This document shows, in pieces, positions 6,754-13,348 of a DNA stretch of 15,613 nt; the first letter of the stretch is position 1, and each line of letters opens with the position of its first letter. A model generated the notes under the pieces. The model was not told the origin of the DNA. It was given only the letters and a program-made list of their open reading frames with translations, and did not search any database. The position numbers were made by a program, and so were the translations under genes. The DNA is from Treponema sp. UBA6852 (GTDB taxonomy: Bacteria > Spirochaetota > Spirochaetia > Treponematales > Treponemataceae). Where the stretch lies: the NCBI GenBank assembly GCA_002449305.1, contig DKDI01000038.1:25062-40674 (forward strand). Reading direction: 5' to 3'.

Positions 6754-7323
6754 ATGAGAATTACAGGCGGAAAGCTAAAAGGGCGTGTTACAGAAACTCC
6801 TTACGGAAAAATGGCGATTCGTCCTGCAATGGACAAAATGAGAGAGTCCGTTTTCAACATACTAGGATTCTCTCTTGAAGGGAAATCTTTTCTTGACTTG
6901 TTCAGCGGCTCTGGAACAATTGCACTTGAAGCAGTTTCGCACGGAGCTTCCGCAGTAACACTTTGCGAAATGGACAAGTCAAAGGCAAAGACAATCCTCA
7001 AAAATGTAAAAATGGCAGAAGAAGTCGGAGTCCGTATAAACTGCCGCTTTATGGCTGTTGAGCTTTTTTTAAAACGCTGCAAAGAAAAATTTGACTATAT
7101 ATTTTTAGATCCGCCTTTTCCATATAAATTCAGAAAAGAACTTGTGGAAACTGCCGGAACAAGAGAACTTCTTACAAAAAACGGCCAGCTTTTAATCCAC
7201 TACCCTGCAGAAGATCCGCTTCCAGATAAAATAGGAAATCTTGTTCTTTCAGACAAAAGAATTTACGGGCGCTCAATCGTAAACTTCTATAAATATGAAG
7301 AAAACGCCAAGCAGACAAATTAA
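6754..7323 (+). CDS. rsmD: 16S rRNA (guanine966-N2)-methyltransferase
   Basis: S-adenosylmethionine-dependent methyltransferase of 189 residues, the usual RsmD length, which methylates G966 (E. coli numbering) of 16S rRNA in the assembling 30S subunit. The N-terminus has MRITGG and RPAMDKMRESVFNIL (23-37), typical of the family. The SAM-binding motif DLFSGSG is at 48-54, an acidic residue follows in CEMD (71-74), and the catalytic DPPF is at 119-122. The ATG lies 2 nt after the ankyrin gene stop codon, and a GGAG about 13 nt upstream within that gene may serve as ribosome site. No terminator is seen after it, but the next gene has its own promoter. RsmD in many bacteria sits beside coaD; here it does not. 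A related N2/N6 methyltransferase is possible but less likely. Confidence 0.93.
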   Translation: MRITGGKLKGRVTETPYGKMAIRPAMDKMRESVFNILGFSLEGKSFLDLFSGSGTIALEAVSHGASAVTLCEMDKSKAKTILKNVKMAEEVGVRINCRFMAVELFLKRCKEKFDYIFLDPPFPYKFRKELVETAGTRELLTKNGQLLIHYPAEDPLPDKIGNLVLSDKRIYGRSIVNFYKYEENAKQTN

Positions 7324-7342
7324 AAGACTTTAAAACCATTGC

Positions 7343-7370
7343 TTGACAAATCGAAATAACAAGTTACAAT
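7343..7370 (+). promoter_or_regulatory. Promoter of the TPR-rlmN genes
   Basis: A perfect TTGACA (7343-7348), a 16-bp spacer and TACAAT (7365-7370). The predicted start is near 7377, giving a leader of about 23 nt with AAGG before the ATG at 7400. This argues against translation starting at the upstream TTG at 7343. Confidence 0.7.
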
Positions 7371-7399
7371 TAAAACTGTATTCTATAAGGTTAAAAGTA

Positions 7400-7738
7400 A
7401 TGACAAGTAATTTAAAAAATCAAATCGACTCAAAGCCAGAAGAACTTAAATTCATAAAGACTTCCGATTTGCCGCTAGAAGGGCTTTCTGACCAGCAAAA
7501 AGTCGTCCTTAACAGAAAAGCAAACGCACTGCTCAACGAAGGCAAAGTTGAAATGGCAAAAAGAATTTTCATTACTACAGGATATTCAGACGGCCTTACA
7601 AGAATAGGAGACAATTATAACAAAGAAAATAAATATTTAGATGCGCTGAAAATGTATCTTCTTGCCCATAACAAAAGAAAAAGCGAACCAATTATAGAAA
7701 AAATATCGCAGACTGTGTCTGTTATGCTAAAAAGTTAA
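7400..7738 (+). CDS. Small TPR-like protein of unknown function
   Basis: A 112-residue soluble protein without signal peptide or membrane segment. The start at 7400 is chosen because AAGG lies about 9 nt upstream and a promoter ends at 7370. The N-terminal third is polar. From about residue 33 helices are expected (QQKVVLNRKANALLNEGKVEMAKRIF), which look like a degenerate TPR. They are followed by LTRIGDNYNKENKYLDALKMY (about 66-86), a clear TPR-like helix pair. That second unit has the LTRxGDxY signature of half of the repeats in the next protein (for example LTRVADAY and LTRTGDAY), so the two are related or built to interact. It ends 13 nt before that gene and shares its promoter. The molecular function is unknown; protein-protein binding is the only reasonable inference. 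Confidence 0.75.
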   Translation: MTSNLKNQIDSKPEELKFIKTSDLPLEGLSDQQKVVLNRKANALLNEGKVEMAKRIFITTGYSDGLTRIGDNYNKENKYLDALKMYLLAHNKRKSEPIIEKISQTVSVMLKS

Positions 7739-7751
7739 GAGAGGTAAAAAA

Positions 7752-8897
7752 ATGGCTGATGAATTTAAACCGGAAGAATTCAGTTTTTCACAGACACAGG
7801 AATTCAACAAAACAGACGGCGCAAACGCAGCAATAAGCGAGCTTTCAAAAAAAGGTTATCAGTATTTAAAGGATAACAGCACAAAAGAAGCCATAGAAGC
7901 ATTCAGCCAGATTCTTAATATAGAAGAAAACAACAATTATGCGCTTGTAGGACTTGGCGACAGCGAGCGCAAGCAATGCCACTTTAAAGAAGCGATAGAA
8001 TATTACTCAAAATGCCTTTCCTGCCATCCCGGAAACAACTACGCGCTTTTTGGACTTGCGGACTGCTACAAGGCAATAAATCAGTATAAAAAAGCCATAG
8101 AAATTTGGGAGCAATATCTTGTCCATGATGACAGAAACATAACTGTCTTAACAAGAGTCGCCGATGCCTATAGAAAAATCAGGGACTTTAAAAAATCAAA
8201 GAATCTTTATTTAAAAGTCCTCGACATGGAAGAAAACAATGCCTATGCGCTGATTGGGCTAGGACATCTTCACTACGATTTTAAGGAATACAAGGACGCG
8301 CTTTTCTATTGGACACGAATGCTGGAAAGGAATCCTTCGCACGTAGATATAAGAGTTCTTACTTCTATAGGAAACTGCCACAGAAAAATCAAGACATTTG
8401 AAAAAGGACTTCCCTACTTTGAAAAAGCTCTTGAACTTGACCCGAATAATTTCTATGCCTTGTTCGGAATAGCAGACTGTTACCGAGGAATGAACCAGCA
8501 GTTCCGCTCAATTGGCTACTGGAATAAAATCCTTGAAATCGACCCTAAAAACAAAGTCATCCTGACGCGCACTGGAGACGCATACAGAAACACAGGCGAC
8601 TATGCCACAGCCGCAGAATATTACAACCGTGCAATGGATATAGATTTTGACATTTATGCAGCCTTAGGGCTTGCCCTTATATGCAAGGGAGAAGGAAAAT
8701 TTGAAGAAGCGGCAGATAGGCTTACACAGCTTGTGAATGGAGATCCAAAAAACTACCGGCTTTACATAGACCTTGCAGACTGCTATCTAAAAATGAACAA
8801 TAAAAAAGAAGCATTGGAAACTCTTCATTCATTTCAAAAGCTTGGAATAAAAAATCAGGCAATAAACGACTTCATAGACCAACTTCAAGAAAACTGA
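7752..8897 (+). CDS. TPR-repeat protein, about ten repeats
   Basis: A 381-residue cytoplasmic protein without signal peptide or membrane segment, made almost entirely of tetratricopeptide repeats from about residue 34 to 367. Two repeat types largely alternate. Type A reads NNYALxGLADCY with a later IxxWxxxL (about 62, 96, 164, 233 and 301). Type B reads xVLTRxGDAYR with a later YYxKAL (about 130, 199 and 267). This gives a roughly 68-residue super-repeat, which should form one regular superhelix with a binding groove. AGAGAGG precedes the ATG by about 7 nt. It is co-transcribed with the small TPR-like gene (13-nt gap) and rlmN (10-nt gap). TPR arrays act as scaffolds; no catalytic domain is attached. 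The partner cannot be named from sequence. Six cysteines lie in conserved repeat positions, including several GxxDCY or GNCH motifs. Confidence 0.88.
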   Translation: MADEFKPEEFSFSQTQEFNKTDGANAAISELSKKGYQYLKDNSTKEAIEAFSQILNIEENNNYALVGLGDSERKQCHFKEAIEYYSKCLSCHPGNNYALFGLADCYKAINQYKKAIEIWEQYLVHDDRNITVLTRVADAYRKIRDFKKSKNLYLKVLDMEENNAYALIGLGHLHYDFKEYKDALFYWTRMLERNPSHVDIRVLTSIGNCHRKIKTFEKGLPYFEKALELDPNNFYALFGIADCYRGMNQQFRSIGYWNKILEIDPKNKVILTRTGDAYRNTGDYATAAEYYNRAMDIDFDIYAALGLALICKGEGKFEEAADRLTQLVNGDPKNYRLYIDLADCYLKMNNKKEALETLHSFQKLGIKNQAINDFIDQLQEN

Positions 8898-8907
8898 TTA
8901 CATTTTT

Positions 8908-9936
8908 ATGGAAAAAAAAGTTTCAATTTCGGGGCTTTTCCCTGAAGAAATAGCAAACAAAATTCAATTGTCGCCGTCTTTCCGCGCAAAGCAAATTTAT
9001 GAATGGATTTCAAAAGGCGCGGAATCTTTTGAGCAGATGACAAACATCGACAAAGCCACAAGAAAATTTCTGGAAGAAAACGCACTTCTCCGCTCGTCAA
9101 AAGTAACAGAAGTATTAAAAGATCCTGACGGAACTATAAAGCTTCAAATTACACTTTCAGACGGACTTGCAATAGAAACAGTTCTTCTAACAGATAAAGA
9201 AGGAAGAAAAACTGCCTGTGTAAGTTGCCAGGCTGGTTGCGCAATGGGGTGCGCTTTTTGCCAGACAGGACGTCTTGGACTTGGTAGAAATCTTACCACC
9301 GGAGAAATTGTTGAAGAATTCTTCTTTATGGAAAAAGAAGCTGGAACACTAGACAACATTGTTTTTATGGGAATGGGAGAACCGCTTCAAAACCTTGATG
9401 CAATAAGAAAAGCCGTGGCAATTTTAACAGATAAAAAAGGCAGAGGATTAAGCCCCAGAAGAATTACATTGAGCACTTGCGGACTTATAAGCGGAATCTA
9501 TGAACTTGCAGAAAACGGTCCGTTTGTGCGCCTTGCAATTTCCTTAACAACAGCCGATCCTGCTCTTAGGGAAAAGCTTATGCCAGTTTCAAAAGGGAAT
9601 CCACTGCCTGAACTAAAAAAAGCGATAAAATTTTATTCTGAGAAAACTGGAAAAAGAATAACATTGGAAGCCGCCCTTCTTTCAGGACAAAACACAGGAA
9701 TAGAAAGCGCAAAACGAATGATTGAATTTGCCGCAGGCCTTGACGCTTACATAAACCTCATTCCATGGAATCCAGTTAAAGATTTACAATTTAAGACTCC
9801 TTCAAGGAAAGAATGCGAAGAATTTGTGAAAATTCTTGAAAAAGCAAACCTTAAAGTAAACTTAAGAATTCGTCGAGGTGTAAAAATTGGCGGTGCTTGT
9901 GGTCAATTAGGTCGTTCTGCAGCTTCAAGCAGTTAA
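8908..9936 (+). CDS. rlmN: Dual-specificity 23S rRNA A2503 / tRNA A37 methyltransferase (radical SAM)
   Basis: Radical-SAM enzyme of 342 residues that adds a C2 methyl group to A2503 of 23S rRNA and, in characterised members, to A37 of some tRNAs. The [4Fe-4S] cluster motif CxxxCxxC is C111, C115 and C118 (CAMGCAFC). The two working cysteines correspond to C104 and C331, the latter in GGACGQL near the C-terminus (E. coli C118 and C355). Other family motifs are GMGEPLQN (155-162) and RITLSTCG (185-192). The resistance enzyme Cfr is a relative, but length, motifs and housekeeping context favour RlmN. The start codon follows the TPR gene stop by 10 nt and no Shine-Dalgarno is visible, so translation may depend on coupling. 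There is no terminator before the next promoter. Confidence 0.94.
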   Translation: MEKKVSISGLFPEEIANKIQLSPSFRAKQIYEWISKGAESFEQMTNIDKATRKFLEENALLRSSKVTEVLKDPDGTIKLQITLSDGLAIETVLLTDKEGRKTACVSCQAGCAMGCAFCQTGRLGLGRNLTTGEIVEEFFFMEKEAGTLDNIVFMGMGEPLQNLDAIRKAVAILTDKKGRGLSPRRITLSTCGLISGIYELAENGPFVRLAISLTTADPALREKLMPVSKGNPLPELKKAIKFYSEKTGKRITLEAALLSGQNTGIESAKRMIEFAAGLDAYINLIPWNPVKDLQFKTPSRKECEEFVKILEKANLKVNLRIRRGVKIGGACGQLGRSAASSS

Positions 9937-9942
9937 ATTTGC

Positions 9943-9971
9943 TTGAAAAAAAACATAATCCCTATTATAAT
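9943..9971 (+). promoter_or_regulatory. Promoter of the HMA-like gene and dehydrogenase
   Basis: TTGAAA (9943-9948), a 17-bp spacer and a perfect TATAAT (9966-9971). The predicted start is near 9978, so the leader is about 28 nt and includes TAGGAGA before the ATG at 10006. Confidence 0.75.
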
Positions 9972-10005
9972 AATTTTGTATTTAAAATTTTGCTAGGAGA
10001 CAAAA

Positions 10006-10215
10006 ATGCAGAAAAAGATTTATGTTACAGGAATGGATGATGATGCGGCGGCAGCAAAAGTTGATACAGCAGTAAAAGCAGTCGCAGGTGTTACAAATGT
10101 AGTCTCTTCAGCAGCAAAATGCCAAGTTTGCGTTGACTTTGACGAAGGAACAGCTGGTATAGAGGATGCGATAAATGCAGCAATCAACTCCACTGGCGTT
10201 ATTGCTCTCGGCTAA
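10006..10215 (+). CDS. Small HMA-fold-like protein lacking the metal-binding cysteines
   Basis: A 69-residue acidic protein. Length and pattern (KIYVTGM, helix, VTNVVSS, CQVCVDFDEG, helix, GVIAL) fit the beta-alpha-beta-beta-alpha-beta fold of heavy-metal-associated domains such as copper chaperones. The normal metal loop GMxCxxC is changed to GMDDDAAAA (9-17): both cysteines are replaced, by D12 and A15. Instead a CxxC sits at C39 and C42, in what should be the third strand. It may therefore not bind copper in the usual way; redox, another metal, or no metal are all open. TAGGAGA gives a strong ribosome site. The start of a D-2-hydroxyacid dehydrogenase gene lies 6 nt after its stop. The fold assignment is moderate and the function unknown. 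Confidence 0.7.
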   Translation: MQKKIYVTGMDDDAAAAKVDTAVKAVAGVTNVVSSAAKCQVCVDFDEGTAGIEDAINAAINSTGVIALG

Positions 10216-10221
10216 TTCTAT

Positions 10222-11166
10222 ATGAAAATAACAGTTCTTGACGGCAATGCCTTGAATCCAGGCGATCTTTCATGGTCGCCGCTAGAACAATTCGGGCAAG
10301 TCGCAGTTTTTCCAAGGACAGAAGTTTCTCTAGTTGCAGAAAGAATTGGCGACAGCGATGCGATTCTTTTAAATAAAATAAACATAACAGAAGAAATTCT
10401 TGATAAATGTCCGAATCTAAAATATATTGGAGTTCAGGCGACAGGCTACAATGTAATCGACTTGGAAGCTTGCAAAAGGCATAATGTTACTGTAACAAAT
10501 GTGCCATCTTATAGCACAGCAGGTGTCGCGCAGCTTGTATTCGCTTTTATAAGTGAATTTGCCTGCCACACACAGCTTCATTCAGACAGCGTAATGTCTG
10601 GAGACTGGACAAAATGCCCGGATTTCTGCTACTGGAAAGTTCCGCTTATTGAACTTGAAGGAAAAACTCTCGGAATTTTCGGCTACGGAAGTATAGGCTC
10701 CAGAGTTGCAAGAATTGCGGAAGCATACGGAATGAAAGTTATTGTCTGCACTAGAACGCCCAAACCCGAAATAAAAAATCCAGTTGATATTTCAACTTTG
10801 TTCAACGAATCTGATTTTATTTCCCTTCATGCGCCTTTAACTGAAAAAACTAAAAATGTCGTAAACAAAACAACTCTTTCTTTAATGAAGAAAACCGCAT
10901 TTTTAATAAACACAGCCAGAGGACCGCTTGTAAATGAAAAAGATGTAAGGGAATTTCTTGACAGCGGAAAAATTGCAGGCTACGCAGCGGATGTTGTAAG
11001 CGAAGAGCCTATGAAAAACGACAATCCTTTGCTTGGAGCAAAAAACTGCATTATAACTCCGCACATCGCTTGGGCCGCCACAGAAACAAGGCAAAGACTT
11101 TTAAATATCGTAATAGAAAACCTAAAATGCTTTGTCAGCGGAAAACCACAGAATGTTGTTTCTTAA
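10222..11166 (+). CDS. D-2-hydroxyacid dehydrogenase, glycerate dehydrogenase type
   Basis: A 314-residue NAD(P)-dependent oxidoreductase interconverting a 2-ketoacid and a D-2-hydroxyacid; the N-terminus (KITVLDGNALNPGDLSW) resembles glycerate dehydrogenases, which reduce hydroxypyruvate to D-glycerate. The Rossmann motif GYGSIG is at 154-159. The catalytic triad is R233 (NTARGP), E262 (EEP) and H281 (PHIAW). The second Rossmann strand ends in VCTRTP rather than an acidic residue, so NADP(H) use is possible; this is inference. It follows the HMA-like gene by 6 nt with no clear Shine-Dalgarno, suggesting coupling. The leuC-like gene downstream has its own promoter. No terminator hairpin is seen between them, so read-through is possible. 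The exact substrate (hydroxypyruvate, glyoxylate, or another ketoacid) cannot be settled from sequence. Confidence 0.88.
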   Translation: MKITVLDGNALNPGDLSWSPLEQFGQVAVFPRTEVSLVAERIGDSDAILLNKINITEEILDKCPNLKYIGVQATGYNVIDLEACKRHNVTVTNVPSYSTAGVAQLVFAFISEFACHTQLHSDSVMSGDWTKCPDFCYWKVPLIELEGKTLGIFGYGSIGSRVARIAEAYGMKVIVCTRTPKPEIKNPVDISTLFNESDFISLHAPLTEKTKNVVNKTTLSLMKKTAFLINTARGPLVNEKDVREFLDSGKIAGYAADVVSEEPMKNDNPLLGAKNCIITPHIAWAATETRQRLLNIVIENLKCFVSGKPQNVVS

Positions 11167-11173
11167 AAGCATA

Positions 11174-11213
11174 TTGACAATTTTATTTTTACTTAATAAA
11201 CTTTAATTATACT
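11174..11213 (+). promoter_or_regulatory. Promoter of the leuC-leuD-type operon
   Basis: A perfect -35 TTGACA at 11174-11179 has TAAACT 17 bp downstream (11197-11202). TATACT (11208-11213) is an alternative -10 without a well-spaced -35. A GAGGAA lies 5 nt before the ATG at 11241. No T-box, leader peptide or riboswitch is visible in the 74-bp gap. Confidence 0.55.
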
Positions 11214-11240
11214 AAAGCCTATTAATACAGAGGAATTTCT

Positions 11241-12527
11241 ATGGGAAAAACTATAGCACAGAAAATCTTTTCATCACATTTGGTTGAATCCCCTTTTGAA
11301 GGAACAAACATTCTTAAGCTTGACAGGGTTTTCTGCCATGAAATCACAACGCCAATCGCAATCAACGACCTTATTGAAAGGAACAAAGACAGAGTTTTTG
11401 ACAGCACAAAAATCAAGGCAGTCATAGACCACGTAACTCCTGCAAAAGACAGTAAATGCGCAATGCAGGAAAAAATTCTCCGTGACTGGGCAAAACGCAA
11501 CAACATAAAAGATTTCTTTGACATAGGAGCAAACGGCGTCTGCCATGCAATTTTCCCAGAAAAAGGATTTGTCCGCCCTGGATTTACAGTAATCATGGGA
11601 GACAGCCACACTTGCACACATGGAGCTTTCGGAGCATTTGCAGCTGGAGTCGGAACAACAGACCTTGAAGTTGGAATATTAAAAGGCGTATGTTCTTTCC
11701 GCGAGCCAAAAGCTATAAAATTTATTCTAAATGGCAAACTCAAAGACGGAGTTTATGCAAAGGATGTGATTCTTTTCCTGATTGGTCAGATTGGAGTAAA
11801 CGGAGCTACAAACTGCGTTGCAGAATTTACAGGTCCGATTGTTGACAATATGTCAATGGAAGAAAGAATGACAATTTGCAACATGGCAGTTGAAGCCGGC
11901 GCAACAAGCGGAATCTGTTTTCCTGACATGACAACAGTAGAATATCTTTGGCCATTTATCAAAGATGAATTCGAGTCAAAAGAAGCAGCCCTTAAAGAAT
12001 ACACCAAATGGATTGATGATGAAGATGCGGAATACGAAAAAGTTTACACATTTGACTTGTCAAATCTTGAGCCTGTATGTACAATCGAATACAAGCCTGA
12101 CCAGATAAAAAAAGTTTCAGAAATGAAAGGAACAAAAGTTGATCAGGTTTACATCGGCTCATGCACAAACGGAAGAATAAGCGACCTTCGTGTAGCCGCT
12201 GAAATTTTAAAAGGACACAAAATAGCAGATGGTGTGCGCGGAATCGTAAGTCCTGCTACTCCGCTCGTTTATAAAATGGCGCTTGAAGAAGGAATCATAA
12301 AGATTTTTATGGACGCTGGATTCTGCGTTACAAACCCGACTTGCGGAGCCTGTCTTGGAATGAGCAACGGAGTTCTTGCAGAAGGAGAAGTCTGCGCTTC
12401 AACAACGAACAGAAACTTCAACGGACGCATGGGAAAAGGCGGAATGGTTCATCTTATGAGTCCTGCCACAGCCGCCGCAACAGCTATTGCTGGAACAATC
12501 ACTAATTCATGCTTTTTTAAAGGCTGA
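11241..12527 (+). CDS. leuC: 3-isopropylmalate dehydratase-family large subunit
   Basis: Large subunit of 428 residues of the aconitase-superfamily hydro-lyase with separate subunits. It fits the short LeuC/homoaconitase class (about 420 residues) rather than the 460-470-residue E. coli type. The [4Fe-4S] ligands are C308 (GSCTNGR), C368 and C371 (NPTCGACLG). Other active-site motifs are DHVTP (63-67), GDSHTCTHGAFGAFAAGVGTTDLE (120-143, given in outline) and NRNFNGRMG (390-398). The standard reaction converts 2-isopropylmalate to 3-isopropylmalate in leucine synthesis. Homoaconitase, citramalate/methylmalate and 2,3-dimethylmalate dehydratases share the fold. No leuA or leuB is present nearby, so the substrate is not certain. 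The small subunit follows after 25 nt. Confidence 0.87.
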   Translation: MGKTIAQKIFSSHLVESPFEGTNILKLDRVFCHEITTPIAINDLIERNKDRVFDSTKIKAVIDHVTPAKDSKCAMQEKILRDWAKRNNIKDFFDIGANGVCHAIFPEKGFVRPGFTVIMGDSHTCTHGAFGAFAAGVGTTDLEVGILKGVCSFREPKAIKFILNGKLKDGVYAKDVILFLIGQIGVNGATNCVAEFTGPIVDNMSMEERMTICNMAVEAGATSGICFPDMTTVEYLWPFIKDEFESKEAALKEYTKWIDDEDAEYEKVYTFDLSNLEPVCTIEYKPDQIKKVSEMKGTKVDQVYIGSCTNGRISDLRVAAEILKGHKIADGVRGIVSPATPLVYKMALEEGIIKIFMDAGFCVTNPTCGACLGMSNGVLAEGEVCASTTNRNFNGRMGKGGMVHLMSPATAAATAIAGTITNSCFFKG

Positions 12528-12552
12528 AAAATAAATAAAGACGAGGAACAAA

Positions 12553-13086
12553 ATGAAACAGTTTGGTGGACAAGTTTTATTCTTGGATCGCTCAGATATT
12601 AATACTGACGAAATAATTCCTGCAAAGTATCTCACAGAAAATACAAAGCAGGCGCTCCAGCCGTATCTTCTTGAGGATTTAAAGCTTGAAGGTTTCAATC
12701 CAAAGACAGACGTTCTGGGTAAAAAAGTCATCATTACACGTGAAAACTTTGGCTGTGGTTCTAGCCGTGAACACGCTCCCTGGGCTTTGGAAGTAAACGG
12801 AATTTATTGTGTAATCGCAGTAAATTTTGCCCGTATTTTCCGCCAGAATATGTACAACTGCGGTCTTCTTGCGCTGGACATGAGCAAAAAAGACATCGAT
12901 GATATGTTCAGAACATTCGCAGACAAAGACACAGAATGCAAAATTGAGCAGAAAGAAGACGGTACTTGGAAAGTAAAACTCATTGCCGGCTCACTCTCAA
13001 AAAGCTATCCTTTCAAGCTCGAAGGATTTGAAAAAGCCCTTGTTGAAAACGAAGGCTGGATTGGATACGCAGACAAAAAATATTAA
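12553..13086 (+). CDS. leuD: 3-isopropylmalate dehydratase-family small subunit
   Basis: Small (swivel) subunit of 177 residues, which with the large subunit forms the active heterodimer. It shows DINTDEIIPAKYL (15-27), the active-site segment NFGCGSSREHAPWAL (65-79) and AVNFARIFRQN (89-99). The specificity loop after the Tyr-Leu reads YLTE (26-29). In characterised archaeal enzymes YLVY marks isopropylmalate and YLRT homoaconitate isomerases, so this loop does not decide the substrate. GACGAGGA precedes the ATG at normal distance. A strong terminator lies 40 nt after the stop, closing the operon. The pairing with the large subunit is secure; substrate identity is less so. Confidence 0.87.
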   Translation: MKQFGGQVLFLDRSDINTDEIIPAKYLTENTKQALQPYLLEDLKLEGFNPKTDVLGKKVIITRENFGCGSSREHAPWALEVNGIYCVIAVNFARIFRQNMYNCGLLALDMSKKDIDDMFRTFADKDTECKIEQKEDGTWKVKLIAGSLSKSYPFKLEGFEKALVENEGWIGYADKKY

Positions 13087-13100
13087 CAATTCAATGTCAT

Positions 13101-13119
13101 TATCTGGTCTGACCGGATA
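13101..13119. other. 19-bp imperfect dyad after leuD
   Basis: TATCTGGTC, a central T, and GACCGGATA form 9-bp arms with one T/G mismatch. The one-base centre makes a tight RNA hairpin impossible without opening inner pairs, so a DNA-binding site is an alternative. It lies between the leuD-type gene and its terminator. Its role is unknown. Confidence 0.4.
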
Positions 13120-13125
13120 GTCTTC

Positions 13126-13160
13126 AAACTGCCTTGGTAAATGCCATGGCAGTTTTTTTT
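13126..13160 (+). terminator. Rho-independent terminator of the leuC-leuD operon
   Basis: AAACTGCC and TGG (13126-13137, with one T between) pair with CCA and GGCAGTTT, leaving a T/T mismatch and a 6-nt loop. The T-run extends to 13160. This is a classical terminator for plus-strand transcripts. Confidence 0.92.
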
Positions 13161-13271
13161 ATATATTTTAACATTTCCTATTTCTAAAACAAGAACCAAT
13201 ATAACAAAAGTATGATTTTCTATATTAAAAACCTGCAATTCCCACCATTTTTATAATAAATAAAATATTTG

Positions 13272-13300
13272 TTGACATATAAAAAAAGAAACGATATATT
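13272..13300 (+). promoter_or_regulatory. Promoter of the TrmB-MATE operon
   Basis: A perfect TTGACA (13272-13277), a 17-bp spacer and TATATT (13295-13300). The predicted start is near 13307, within the dyad at 13304-13326. Confidence 0.8.
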
Positions 13301-13303
13301 CAC

Positions 13304-13326
13304 TAGTAGTAAAACAATTACTACTA
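13304..13326. promoter_or_regulatory. Perfect 9+9 bp operator-like dyad
   Basis: TAGTAGTAA, the spacer AACAA, and TTACTACTA form a perfect inverted repeat of 23 bp. It starts 3 bp after the -10 box and covers the predicted start, the normal place for a repressor. The first gene it precedes encodes a TrmB-type regulator, so autorepression is the simplest reading (inference). No second copy was noticed in the window. Confidence 0.75.
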
Positions 13327-13348
13327 ACAACATATTTCAAGGAAAAAC

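Noticed and set aside
7343..7399. Upstream TTG start for the small TPR-like gene
   Set aside because: The TTG is part of the TTGACA -35 box; the ATG at 7400 has a ribosome site.
8908..9936. Cfr-type antibiotic-resistance methyltransferase
   Set aside because: Length, motifs and housekeeping neighbours fit RlmN, and there is no sign of a mobile element.
13213..13257. 14-codon frame in the gap before the TrmB gene
   Set aside because: It has no ribosome site or promoter, and its composition matches the surrounding AT-rich gap.
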